Position numbers and translations under genes: made by a program. This document shows, one piece after another, positions 9,074-17,361 of a DNA stretch of 45,496 nucleotides. A model generated the notes under the pieces. It was not told where the DNA came from and searched no databases. It worked only from the letters and a program-made list of their open reading frames with translations. Origin of the DNA: Candidatus Omnitrophota bacterium (GTDB taxonomy: Bacteria > Omnitrophota > Gorgyraeia > Zapsychrales > JAHFFX01); assembly GCA_023247725.1 (NCBI GenBank), contig JAHFFW010000019.1:1-45496 (forward strand), given 5' to 3'. Position 1 is the stretch's first letter. Each line of letters opens with the position of its first letter.

Positions 9074-9499
9074 TTGACTGCCGTTAAAAAAATTCTGGCT
9101 GGACTTCTGTCGCTGAGTTTCATCGGCTGTGCCAAACTCGCGCGTATCGATGAGCTCTTGACGCTCAAAGACCTTTCCGAAGATCAAGACCGGCAAGCCG
9201 CACAAATCCAGCAGCAGGAAAAAAATTTTGAACGCGTGGTGATGTCCGCCAAATCCGGCTCCTTCGCCCAATTCGGCGACCGCGAGCACTTTTCCGAGGC
9301 CTTCGGACCGCCCCTTTTGGTCAATGATATTCGCCTCAATGAAGAAGTTCTCGAGCGCTGGCTCTACTGTCACCCGACGAAAGTTTTGCATTCTGAAAGA
9401 GTTTATGTCTATTTCAATCAATCCGGCCGACTCGTTGATTGGAAGTACATCCCATCGACACAACCGGTTGGTGCAAACAAAGGAGATTCTCATGGATAA
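9074..9499 (+). CDS. Putative small lipoprotein, function unknown
   Basis: 141 aa; signal MTAVKKILAGLLSLSFIGC with lipobox-like Cys; probable TTG start. Confidence 0.6.
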   Translation: MTAVKKILAGLLSLSFIGCAKLARIDELLTLKDLSEDQDRQAAQIQQQEKNFERVVMSAKSGSFAQFGDREHFSEAFGPPLLVNDIRLNEEVLERWLYCHPTKVLHSERVYVYFNQSGRLVDWKYIPSTQPVGANKGDSHG

Positions 9500-9782
9500 T
9501 ATCACGATTCGAAAACTTACCTCTCAGGATAAAAAAAAGTTGGGTATTCCCGATTCTCCCCACAATACCCTGCACTGGTCGGTCTGGAAATGCCAGCCGT
9601 CAACCTTCCCCTGGAAATATTCCGATAAAGAGATCGCGTACCTTTATCAGGGACGGGCGCTGGTGAAGACCTCCGACGGCCAGGTGGAATTAAAACCCGG
9701 GGATCTGGTCACCTTCCCGAAAGGGTTGTCCTGCACCTGGGAGGTCCTTGAGGATGTTTGCAAAGTTTATAAATTTGAGTGA
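9492..9782 (+). CDS. Cupin-domain protein (DUF861/EutQ-like)
   Basis: ATG at 9492 with AGGAG upstream; IAYLYQGRALVKTSDGQVELKPGDLVTFPKGLSCTWEVLEDVCKVYKF. ORF-track start at 9324 is too early. Confidence 0.8.
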   Translation: MDNITIRKLTSQDKKKLGIPDSPHNTLHWSVWKCQPSTFPWKYSDKEIAYLYQGRALVKTSDGQVELKPGDLVTFPKGLSCTWEVLEDVCKVYKFE

Positions 9783-9923
9783 TACTTGTTAAGGATAATG
9801 AAACGTCTCCAAGTGCCAAGCTCCTCGATCCAGCTGAAGATTTTTTAGTGAGGTTGCTTGGTGCGAGGTACGAGGAGCCATGAGGTTTATTGGATAAGGA
9901 TCAAACAAATCAGAGAGGCCTCC

Positions 9924-10070
9924 ATGAGTCGTCCCTACAAGAAACCGAAATACAAACTCGATCCCAAAAAATTCGAACCGACCCAGGAACGGGAAAAAAA
10001 AGACAAGGACTGGAGCGAATCGGATCTCTATTGGGAAATGCTGCGCGAGAAATCCCGCCATCGGCATTAA
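9924..10070 (+). CDS. Small basic hypothetical protein
   Basis: MSRPYKKPKYKLDPKKFEPTQEREKKDKDWSESDLYWEMLREKSRHRH from an internal ATG; in-line between two genes. Confidence 0.45.
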   Translation: MSRPYKKPKYKLDPKKFEPTQEREKKDKDWSESDLYWEMLREKSRHRH

Positions 10071-10074
10071 TAGT

Positions 10075-10153
10075 CCAGGTGACCAGTGACCCGGTACCAG
10101 TCACAGGTGATTTTGACCGATACCAAATTTGGGACTTGTGACTGGTCACCTTT
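10075..10153. repeat. Imperfect inverted repeat built of GTGACTG/CAGTCAC units
   Basis: AGGTGACCAGTGAC ... TGTGACTGGTCACCT. Confidence 0.75.
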
Positions 10154-10170
10154 ATCCCTGAAACTCTCCC

Positions 10171-10947
10171 ATGCAATCGTTCCCTCGAGCCCCGTTACAA
10201 AAAATCTACGACCGCCTCTACAAAACGTTTGGCCAGCAACACTGGTGGCCGGCCGAAAGTCCCTTCGAAGTCATCGTCGGCGCGATCCTGACTCAAAATA
10301 CCAATTGGACGAATGTCGAGAAAGCCATTGCGAACCTAAGGGGAAAGGGATTACTTGATCTTGAGCGTTTAAAAGAAATCTCTTTGAATGAGTTGGCGGC
10401 CCATATTCGCCCGGCGGGGTATTTTAATATCAAGGCCAGACGGCTTAAGAATTTCATTGATTTTGCATGTGTCCAGTATAAGGGAAGCCTCACACGGATG
10501 TCCCGCCGTCCCATGATGAAACTGCGGGAAGAATTATTAGAAATAAATGGAATTGGTCCAGAGACCGCTGATTCGATTTTGCTTTATGCCTTTCATAAGC
10601 CGATTTTTGTCGTGGACGCCTACACAAAACGAATGCTCGTTCGGCACAATTGGATCTCCAGAGATTCTGACTATCAAAGCATTCAGAAATTATGGATGCA
10701 GTCTCAGGGCGGCGATGCCGCTCAATATAACGAATATCATGCCCTTTTGGTGCGACTGGGAAAGGAATTTTGCCGGCCGAATCCACGCTGCGAGCAGTGT
10801 CCCTTAAATGCCATAAGCTATTCCCTAAAACATAAGTGCCGCATTTGCCATCGAGCCTTCACGCCCCAAGAGGTACGGCAGACTTGCCTTTCGGCTCCTC
10901 AATTGATGGGACAAGATTCGACCTGTCAGGCGTGTGCCCGCTTTTAG
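10171..10947 (+). CDS. Endonuclease III-like HhH-GPD DNA glycosylase with Cys-rich C-terminal extension
   Basis: 258 aa; VGAILTQNTNWTNVEKAI, LLEINGIGPETADSILLYAF, VVDAYTKRML, CRPNPRCEQCPL. Confidence 0.85.
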   Translation: MQSFPRAPLQKIYDRLYKTFGQQHWWPAESPFEVIVGAILTQNTNWTNVEKAIANLRGKGLLDLERLKEISLNELAAHIRPAGYFNIKARRLKNFIDFACVQYKGSLTRMSRRPMMKLREELLEINGIGPETADSILLYAFHKPIFVVDAYTKRMLVRHNWISRDSDYQSIQKLWMQSQGGDAAQYNEYHALLVRLGKEFCRPNPRCEQCPLNAISYSLKHKCRICHRAFTPQEVRQTCLSAPQLMGQDSTCQACARF

Positions 10948-10983
10948 ATTTTTTTGGATGAAAAGATCTGAAAAGGAAAATTC

Positions 10984-11055
10984 GTGTTAAGAAAAAAAAT
11001 AATTAGTGTGGTAATAATTTTTACAGTATTTATTTTTAATTCTCTTTGGGTATAA
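10984..11055 (+). pseudogene. Orphan signal-peptide-like N-terminus of an apparently interrupted secreted/pilin-like gene
   Basis: GTG start with upstream AAGGA; reads MLRKKIISVVIIFTVFIFNSLWV*, stop TAA at 11053-11055 immediately before a palindromic repeat. Confidence 0.45.
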
Positions 11056-11057
11056 TT

Positions 11058-11123
11058 CCCCGCAGCTTGCTGCGCTTCCTTTTGGCAGTTTGCTGTGGAT
11101 ACCCCGTCAGCTTGCTGCGGGGT
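11058..11123. repeat. Palindromic repeat pair CCCCGCAGCTTGCTGCG / ACCCCGTCAGCTTGCTGCGGGGT
   Basis: Core CAGCTTGCTG present twice (11058-11074 and 11101-11123); the second is a near-perfect palindrome. Confidence 0.8.
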
Positions 11124-11167
11124 GGTTCATTGCCCTCTCTTTTGCCGAGAACATTGGAAAAATAAAT

Positions 11168-11482
11168 ATGAGATATCCAGACTTTTCTAATCAATCAACG
11201 CAAAGCGGCAATAAAATTGGTGTTGAAGCGGTTTTGCGCACACTTTCTACGGCGGCGGAAACATATGCTCAAGATCACAATGGTCAATACCCCCAGAATA
11301 TGCAGATGTTAACCGGGACAGCGGGTTATCTCAATGAAGATTGGTGTGGGAAAAACGAATTTGAATTTTTGTTTAGTTGTTCAATGGACGAAAAAGGTTA
11401 CACATTTACGGCGACATCCATGAATTCGGAGGGAACTTATACTATTAAAACGGGTGGCGAATTAATGGAAATGATACCATAG
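11168..11482 (+). CDS. Pseudopilin-like C-terminal domain protein (possibly 3' part of interrupted gene)
   Basis: RTLSTAAETYAQDHNGQYPQNMQMLTGTAGYL...GYTFTATSMNSEGTYTI resembles type II secretion/pilin soluble domains; no N-terminal helix in this frame. Confidence 0.45.
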   Translation: MRYPDFSNQSTQSGNKIGVEAVLRTLSTAAETYAQDHNGQYPQNMQMLTGTAGYLNEDWCGKNEFEFLFSCSMDEKGYTFTATSMNSEGTYTIKTGGELMEMIP

Positions 11483-11587
11483 ATCCTTACCCCCTCATTT
11501 CCGGAGAGGCGAATTAATGAGGGCTGTGCCGATGCGATGAATAGGTGTTCACCTTTAATTTGGAAATGACAGGGCACAATCCAAGCC

Positions 11588-11616
11588 TTTACAAATCCCG
11601 TCCAAGTTAATATAAT
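11588..11616 (+). promoter_or_regulatory. Sigma70-type promoter TTTACA-17-TATAAT
   Basis: TTTACA 11588-11593, TATAAT 11611-11616; upstream of the small ORF at 11671. Confidence 0.65.
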
Positions 11617-11670
11617 ACCTGCAACTCATCACATTCAGTATATTCCATAGATTCATTGAAGGAGGAGCCA

Positions 11671-11823
11671 ATGACCTGCCCATTCATGAATTCTGACAGC
11701 ACGACGACCTTTTTCTGGTGTTTCGGTGTCAAAATATTCCTTTTGGTCTGGATTATTGCGGTCCCCGTCGTCATCACTACCCGTCTGGAAAAGATCATCC
11801 GGCTTCTGCAAGAAAAAAAGTGA
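11671..11823 (+). CDS. Small single-pass membrane protein (50 aa), not in supplied ORF track
   Basis: GGAGG SD upstream of ATG; MTCPFMNSDSTTTFFWCFGVKIFLLVWIIAVPVVITTRLEKIIRLLQEKK*. Confidence 0.6.
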   Translation: MTCPFMNSDSTTTFFWCFGVKIFLLVWIIAVPVVITTRLEKIIRLLQEKK

Positions 11824-11883
11824 CGGTGTTAAGACCCCGAAAAGTTTCCTCCTTCCGTTTTAATTGACTTTTGAAAGATCAGG

Positions 11884-13212
11884 ATGCCCATTCAAATCCT
11901 CATCATCCTCGCGAGTGTATTCACGGTTTTAAACACCCTGTTTCTTGCGGTGCTTTGGCTCAGGAAACCCAATGCCGAGTCAGGGTTAGCCAAGGACCAG
12001 TTCCAGGGGCTCGAGAAGAATCTGGAACGTTCCGAGCGCCTGATCCGGGAGGAAATTTCTAAAAACCGGACCGAAGCCAACCAAACCCATCAACAATCCC
12101 GAGAGGAATTAACCAAGAATCTCAACTCCTTCGGCGATTCGGTTTTATCCCGGATGACCCAGATCGCCACGTTGCATAAAAATCAGCTGGATACTTTTTC
12201 CAATCAGCTTTCTGCCCTGACTCAGATGAATGAGCAAAAATTAGAGAATGTCCGCAACGTGGTGGAAGAACGTTTGAAATGCCTGCAGGAAGAAAACAGC
12301 CAGAAATTGGAGAAGATGCGCGAAACCGTCGATGAAAAGTTGCATTTGACCCTGGAAAAAAGGCTCGGCGAATCCTTCCGGCAGGTCAGTGAACGGCTGG
12401 AAAAGGTTCATCAGGGTTTGGGGGAAATGCAGGTCCTGGCCTCGGGCGTGGGAGACCTCAAGAAAATCCTTTCGAATGTGAAGACGAGGGGAGCTTTTGG
12501 AGAAAGCCAGTTAAGTCGCCTGCTGGAAGAAATGCTCGCTCCTGGCCAATACGAAACCAACTGCGTTACGAAAAAAGGCAGCCGCGATCCGGTGGAGTTC
12601 GCGATCCGGATGCCGGGCAATGATAATGGAATTGTTTATCTCCCCATTGATGCCAAGTTTCCGATGGAGGATTATGAGCGTTTGCAGACAGCCTATGAGG
12701 CCGCCAACGCCCCTCAGGTTGAGGAAGCCGGCAAGGCCATGGAAAACCGTTTGAAACTGGAAGCCAAAAGGATCCGGGACAAATACATTGATTTTCCCAA
12801 TACGACGGATTTCGCCCTTTTGTTCCTCCCGACGGAAAGCCTTTACGCCGAGGTCCTGCGGCGTCCCGGGCTGGCGGATTTGCTGCGCCGGGAATACAGC
12901 GTACTCGTGACCGGTCCGACCACCATTTTGGCCTTTTTGAATAATTGTCAGATGTTTTTCCGCAAGCTCGCCGTCGAAAAACGGGCTGGCGAGGTCTGGC
13001 AGCTTTTGGGAGAAGTCAAAACTCAATTCAGTTTGTTTGGCGAACTTTTGGATAAGACCCAGAAAAAACTGCAAGAGGCCAGTAACACCATTGACGAGGC
13101 GAATCGCAAAACCAAGACCATCTCCCGGCATTTGAAAAATGTTCAGGAGTTGCCTGCCACCTCCAGTCTTCCCCTGATCGAAGAAAGAACCATCGATGCT
13201 ATCCTTGAGTGA
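11884..13212 (+). CDS. rmuC: DNA recombination protein RmuC
   Basis: 442 aa; coiled-coil N-terminus then GAFGESQLSRLLEEML, LPIDAKFPMEDYERL, LFLPTESLYAEVLRRPGL. Confidence 0.92.
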   Translation: MPIQILIILASVFTVLNTLFLAVLWLRKPNAESGLAKDQFQGLEKNLERSERLIREEISKNRTEANQTHQQSREELTKNLNSFGDSVLSRMTQIATLHKNQLDTFSNQLSALTQMNEQKLENVRNVVEERLKCLQEENSQKLEKMRETVDEKLHLTLEKRLGESFRQVSERLEKVHQGLGEMQVLASGVGDLKKILSNVKTRGAFGESQLSRLLEEMLAPGQYETNCVTKKGSRDPVEFAIRMPGNDNGIVYLPIDAKFPMEDYERLQTAYEAANAPQVEEAGKAMENRLKLEAKRIRDKYIDFPNTTDFALLFLPTESLYAEVLRRPGLADLLRREYSVLVTGPTTILAFLNNCQMFFRKLAVEKRAGEVWQLLGEVKTQFSLFGELLDKTQKKLQEASNTIDEANRKTKTISRHLKNVQELPATSSLPLIEERTIDAILE

Positions 13213-13918
13213 GTTTTTTGCCGAACCGGATCTGGTGGCCTTGGTCACTGACCGCCATACAGATTTCACTCTCAAGAGTTCCTCCGGTCAATTGTCCGAC
13301 GAGCAGAAGGCCTCTTTGGTCAAGCATGTGGGCCATTTCATCAAAGAGCTCGTCAATCTCCGCCAGGTTCATGGGTCCAATGTCCTCGAGATCACGCGAA
13401 AATATTTGAGCACGTATGCCCTTCTGGAGGCGGATGGTTTGATCACCCGCGAAGCCAACATGCCCTTGACGGTGCGCACGGCGGATTGCCTTTCGGTGTT
13501 TATGTTTGATCCGCAGTCGCGGGCGATTGGCCTGGTGCATGCCGGATGGAAGGGAAGCCGGCAACGGATTGTCCCCTTGACCATCCGCAGGATGCAAGAC
13601 CGCTACGGAACGGATCCGCGGAATCTCAAAGTGGCTTTTGGTCCGGCCATCCGCTCCTGCTGCTATCAGGTCGGGCCGCAATTCCTGCAGTTTTTTCCCG
13701 GAGAAGTGATCGAAAAAAATCCGGGATATTTTTTTGACCTGCCTTTGGCGAACAAGCGACAGCTTTTGGAATGCGAAGTCCAGGAAGAAAATTTTTTTGA
13801 TTGCGGTTTGTGCACCGCTTGTGATCCGCAGTTTTTTTCTTTCCGGCGGGAAGGCGCAAAGGCCGGCCGGATGATTTCCGTCATGATGTTAAGAACCTCG
13901 GAAAATTCCCGTGCTTGA
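13196..13918 (+). CDS. pgeF: YfiH/PgeF polyphenol-oxidase (laccase-like) family protein
   Basis: 240 aa; RQVHGSNV, ADGLIT, VRTADCLSVFMFDP, GLVHAGWKGSRQRIV, GPAIRSCCYQVG. Confidence 0.9.
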   Translation: MLSLSEFFAEPDLVALVTDRHTDFTLKSSSGQLSDEQKASLVKHVGHFIKELVNLRQVHGSNVLEITRKYLSTYALLEADGLITREANMPLTVRTADCLSVFMFDPQSRAIGLVHAGWKGSRQRIVPLTIRRMQDRYGTDPRNLKVAFGPAIRSCCYQVGPQFLQFFPGEVIEKNPGYFFDLPLANKRQLLECEVQEENFFDCGLCTACDPQFFSFRREGAKAGRMISVMMLRTSENSRA

Positions 13919-13921
13919 ACA

Positions 13922-14257
13922 TTGGCTATGAGAAAAGGCCCGCCCATGGCGATCGTGGTTTTCGTAACCGCCAAAGATGCAAAGCAGGCGCGCCGGATTG
14001 CGGAACGGCTCGTTGCGGATCGATTGATCGCCTGTGCCAATATCATCGAGGGCATCGAATCCATTTTCTGGTGGGAGGGAAAAATCGACCGCAGTCGAGA
14101 GGCGCTTTTGATTTTAAAGTCAACGCAACGCCAGATAAAAAAGATTATCGCAACCGTTAAAACTTGCCATACCTACAGTTGTCCGGAGGTTATTGCCCTG
14201 CCCATTAAAGCAGGCAATGCCGACTATTTAAGGTGGGTTCATGCATCTGTCCGGTAA
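13922..14257 (+). CDS. cutA: Divalent cation tolerance protein CutA
   Basis: ACANIIEGIESIFWWEGKI, TCHTYSCPEVIALPIKAGNADYLRWV. Confidence 0.9.
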   Translation: MAMRKGPPMAIVVFVTAKDAKQARRIAERLVADRLIACANIIEGIESIFWWEGKIDRSREALLILKSTQRQIKKIIATVKTCHTYSCPEVIALPIKAGNADYLRWVHASVR

Positions 14258-14915
14258 TGTGTTTGATTATGCCGTGGCTTTCTGGAGCGGGGTTTTGGTG
14301 AGTTTCAGTCCCTGTGTCTATCCCTTGCTGCCGGTGACCGCAGGGATTATCGGCGGAGTTAATACCCGCGGGAGCAAATGGATGGGCTTTCTTATTTCCC
14401 TCATTTATGTCCTGGGATTGGCCCTTACGTATTGTGGCTTGGCGCTCCTGGCCGCTTTAACGGGTAAAATTTTTGGCCAATGGCAAAACCATCCCATGGT
14501 CTTTCTCGTTGTGGGAAATATCCTCATCCTTTTTGCTTTGGTTTTATTCGACGTTATCCCGTTGCCGGCATTAGGGATTGACTGGCAGCATAAGGTTAAA
14601 CTCCGGAATTTATGGAGTGTTTTATTCTTGGGAATGGCCAGCGGTTTTATGATAGGCCCTTGCACCGCGCCGATCCTGGCAACTTTGTTGGCTTACATTG
14701 CTTCCAAGAAAAATCTTCTGTTTGGTGTCAGCTTGCTTTTTATTTTTTCTTACGGAGTCGGTGCATCCTTGATTTTGGCAGGGACCTTTAGTGGAATCTT
14801 AAGCCGTTTGCCTAAATCCGGCCGGTGGCTCGTCGCGGTAAAGCGTTTTTGTGGTTTGGTCATTTTGATTGCGGGAGAAATCCTCTTAATTAAAGCCGGG
14901 AGGTTGATGCTATGA
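14241..14915 (+). CDS. Cytochrome c biogenesis transmembrane protein (CcdA/DsbD family)
   Basis: 224 aa, multiple TM segments; SFSPCVYPLLPVTAGIIGG and GPCTAPIL motifs. Confidence 0.87.
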   Translation: MHLSGNVFDYAVAFWSGVLVSFSPCVYPLLPVTAGIIGGVNTRGSKWMGFLISLIYVLGLALTYCGLALLAALTGKIFGQWQNHPMVFLVVGNILILFALVLFDVIPLPALGIDWQHKVKLRNLWSVLFLGMASGFMIGPCTAPILATLLAYIASKKNLLFGVSLLFIFSYGVGASLILAGTFSGILSRLPKSGRWLVAVKRFCGLVILIAGEILLIKAGRLML

Positions 14916-15430
14916 AGATGGTTGGCAAGTTGAGCCTGTTGTTATTTATTCTCCTTGTTCCCTTAGGGGCGTCTTTGGCGGTGGGACAATTTTTTGAAAT
15001 GGAGAATATCAATATTGGGAAAAAGGCCCCGGATTTCACTTTAAATACGCTCGGCGGGAAAAAGGTGAATCTGACCGAATACCGTCATGGGCAGAAGGCG
15101 ATCATTTTTTTCTGGGCAACCTGGTGTCCGCATTGCCGCGAAGCCCTCAAGGAACTCAATAAAATGGGAGACGAGCTCGGAAAAAAAGGCATTAAGACTC
15201 TTCTCGTGGATTTGAGCGAAGGGATGCCGCTGGTTCGTTCTTATGTCGAAAAAAATAAAATCAACTTTGATGTCTTTTTGGATGAGGATGGGTCGCTCGC
15301 CGAATCTTACGGAATTATCGGAGTGCCGACGTTCTTTTTTGTGAATCAAAAAGGCGTGGTTCAGGCCGTCGAGCACTATCTCCCCGAGAATTTTGAATCG
15401 ATCCTCGCGCAGGATTCAAGTTCACCTTAA
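14912..15430 (+). CDS. TlpA/ResA-like thioredoxin family protein
   Basis: 172 aa; signal sequence, GKKAPDFTLNTLGGKKVNL, FWATWCPHC active site; overlaps upstream ccdA-like stop. Confidence 0.9.
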   Translation: MKMVGKLSLLLFILLVPLGASLAVGQFFEMENINIGKKAPDFTLNTLGGKKVNLTEYRHGQKAIIFFWATWCPHCREALKELNKMGDELGKKGIKTLLVDLSEGMPLVRSYVEKNKINFDVFLDEDGSLAESYGIIGVPTFFFVNQKGVVQAVEHYLPENFESILAQDSSSP

Positions 15431-15463
15431 GATCCAGATAAAAGTAATGAAAATAAATTACAG

Positions 15464-15508
15464 GTTATCCGGTAATCCGGAAATGATGACCCGGATATCC
15501 GGATTCCC
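15464..15508. repeat. Imperfect inverted repeat of ATCCGG units in convergent intergenic region
   Basis: GTTATCCGGTAATCCGGAAA ... CCCGGATATCCGGATTCCC. Confidence 0.7.
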
Positions 15509-15525
15509 ATTTGTTAACCAATAAC

Positions 15526-15551
15526 CCCCACGAGGATTTTTATCGTCGGGG
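15526..15551. terminator. Putative bidirectional terminator hairpin between convergent genes
   Basis: CCCCACGA-ggatttttaT-CGTCGGGG arms between the + strand TlpA gene and the - strand PPIase gene. Confidence 0.5.
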
Positions 15552-15582
15552 ATCACCAAACCCCCCGACTCATTTCACTTCC

Positions 15583-17082
15583 TCAATCAATCCGGATTGA
15601 TCTGCCCGCCTCTTCCATACGGGAAATATTGTCCTTCAAATCAGCCTTGATGCGCAATCGGGTCAGCAATTCGTTGAAGGCCTCGTTGGTTCTGTCCGCC
15701 AGAAGTTGCTGACGGAAAGCCTCCCGATCTTTCTCAAATTGTTCATCGTTGACCGGCACAAAGGAATCCAAATGCAGGATGCAAAACCCTTTGGGAGTCT
15801 CCACCACCTCGCTCATAGCATTTTGATCTTTCAGAGCGAAGGCCGCTTCCTGAAATTCTTTGGCGATCCCAATATTCGGGACGTACTGTCCGCGATTAAA
15901 GAGCGGCGTCTGTTGCAGATTCAAATTCAGATTTTTCGCAATCTGCGCGAAATCCGCCGAGGGGTTGACATTTTTTTGTTCTTGAATCTTTTGGGCGACT
16001 TCCTGAGTTTTGGCTTTGGCCATCTGTTTTGCCTTGGTCAATTGGACCTGTTCGATCACCTGATCCTTCACGTCATCAAATTCCGGTAGCCGGGATTCCC
16101 GTTTTTCTTTGATGCGGACAATATAATATCCCTCATCGGTAGCGATAGGAGCGCTGATTGCTTTGGGCGGCAATTTGAAGATTTCCTGCAAAAGTTCAAA
16201 GGACCAACCCAGATTCAGATTGGGCGCATCCTGGCTAAAGAATCCGCTTTCTTTCGCTTCCAATCCAAACTGTTTGGCAACGGCCGTGAAGTCAGGATTG
16301 GTTGACAAGGCTTGGGCGATCGTTTCCGTCTTCGTCGAGGCTGCAGCCTTAACGGCTGGATCAGCATTTTCGGGAAGATCAACTTTTAAAAATTCCACAT
16401 TGACGTCGGCTGGAAGTAAAAAGGCAAATTTGTTGGCTTCGAAATAGGTCCGGACTTCTTCATCGGTAGAGGAGACATCCTTCGTTAAATCCTGCGGAGT
16501 GACCAAAACATAACTCACTTGAATTTTTTCATTTTGTTTTCGATAGGCTTCCCACAGTTCTTCTTCAGAAATCGTGACCTTTCCGATTTCTTGTTCATAA
16601 ATCTTGTTAAACATCAAAGTCGTACGGATTCCTTCTTCAAAGTCTCGGGGTCGCGTTTTAAACCAATAGCGTAACGTTTCATTATAGATTAAGGGATCAA
16701 ATCGACCGTTACGCTGAAACATGGGAAACTCGGCAATCGTCCTCACCACGTCCTCATTACTGACCTTGATATGACGCTCTTTGGCTTCGTGCAAAAGAAT
16801 AAGACGGTCCCAGGCCTCGGCATTCAAATTGATGAGGGAGCTGATCTTGGCGAAATTTCCCCGGTACTGCAACATCGCCTGATCCTTGGCCTGCTGCAGA
16901 TTTTCCCGGAATTCTTTAAAGGAAACCTTGCGACCGAAGATCATCCCGGCATAGGTGATGTCCTGCCGGGTATTGCGCAGATAGTTGGCAGAGCCGAAGA
17001 CACCGAATGAGAGAATGATAATGACCGCAATGAACCAAAGAATTTTTTTAGCCACGCCTTTCTTGCGAAGATACTTGAGCAT
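15583..17082 (-). CDS. Membrane-anchored peptidylprolyl isomerase (PpiD/SurA-like, SurA_N + parvulin)
   Basis: 499 aa; MLKYLRKKGVAKKILWFIAVIIILSFGVFG anchor, parvulin-like DAPNLNLGWSFELLQEIFKLPPKAISAPIATDEGYYIVRIKEKRE. Confidence 0.85.
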   Translation of the reverse strand: MLKYLRKKGVAKKILWFIAVIIILSFGVFGSANYLRNTRQDITYAGMIFGRKVSFKEFRENLQQAKDQAMLQYRGNFAKISSLINLNAEAWDRLILLHEAKERHIKVSNEDVVRTIAEFPMFQRNGRFDPLIYNETLRYWFKTRPRDFEEGIRTTLMFNKIYEQEIGKVTISEEELWEAYRKQNEKIQVSYVLVTPQDLTKDVSSTDEEVRTYFEANKFAFLLPADVNVEFLKVDLPENADPAVKAAASTKTETIAQALSTNPDFTAVAKQFGLEAKESGFFSQDAPNLNLGWSFELLQEIFKLPPKAISAPIATDEGYYIVRIKEKRESRLPEFDDVKDQVIEQVQLTKAKQMAKAKTQEVAQKIQEQKNVNPSADFAQIAKNLNLNLQQTPLFNRGQYVPNIGIAKEFQEAAFALKDQNAMSEVVETPKGFCILHLDSFVPVNDEQFEKDREAFRQQLLADRTNEAFNELLTRLRIKADLKDNISRMEEAGRSIRID

Positions 17083-17124
17083 GCGTTTCCTTAAGGTGAA
17101 TTTTTAAGTTTTAATGGTTGTGCC

Positions 17125-17154
17125 ATTATATATTAGAGAAGGAAGGATTGACAA
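17125..17154 (-). promoter_or_regulatory. Putative sigma70-type promoter (TTGTCA-18-TATAAT) for the PPIase gene
   Basis: On - strand: TTGTCA at 17154-17149 and TATAAT at 17130-17125, upstream of the - strand CDS start. Confidence 0.5.
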
Positions 17155-17204
17155 GTTCTCGTTTCCTTAAGATCCAGTGAAAAATTCCCTCTTCCCCCTG
17201 GAAA

Positions 17205-17238
17205 ATTGCTTTACAAGCAATGAGGGCCTATATATAAT
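17205..17238 (+). promoter_or_regulatory. Sigma70-type promoter TTTACA-17-TATAAT with overlapping 17-bp palindrome
   Basis: TTTACA 17210-17215, TATAAT 17233-17238; ATTGCTT-TAC-AAGCAAT at 17205-17221. Confidence 0.7.
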
Positions 17239-17361
17239 ACACCCTGTTTTTCCAATCCAACCCTTTTGCTCCCTCGATCAAAGTCCCAAAGCAATTTGAA
17301 ATCGAGACGGTGAGATTGTACACTTTAAGTAGGCATGGCTTTAAAGAGTTAGGTGCCAGCG

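Noticed and set aside
12511-13275. 254-aa - strand ORF antisense to rmuC
   Set aside because: Overlaps the rmuC CDS completely and lacks recognisable motifs.
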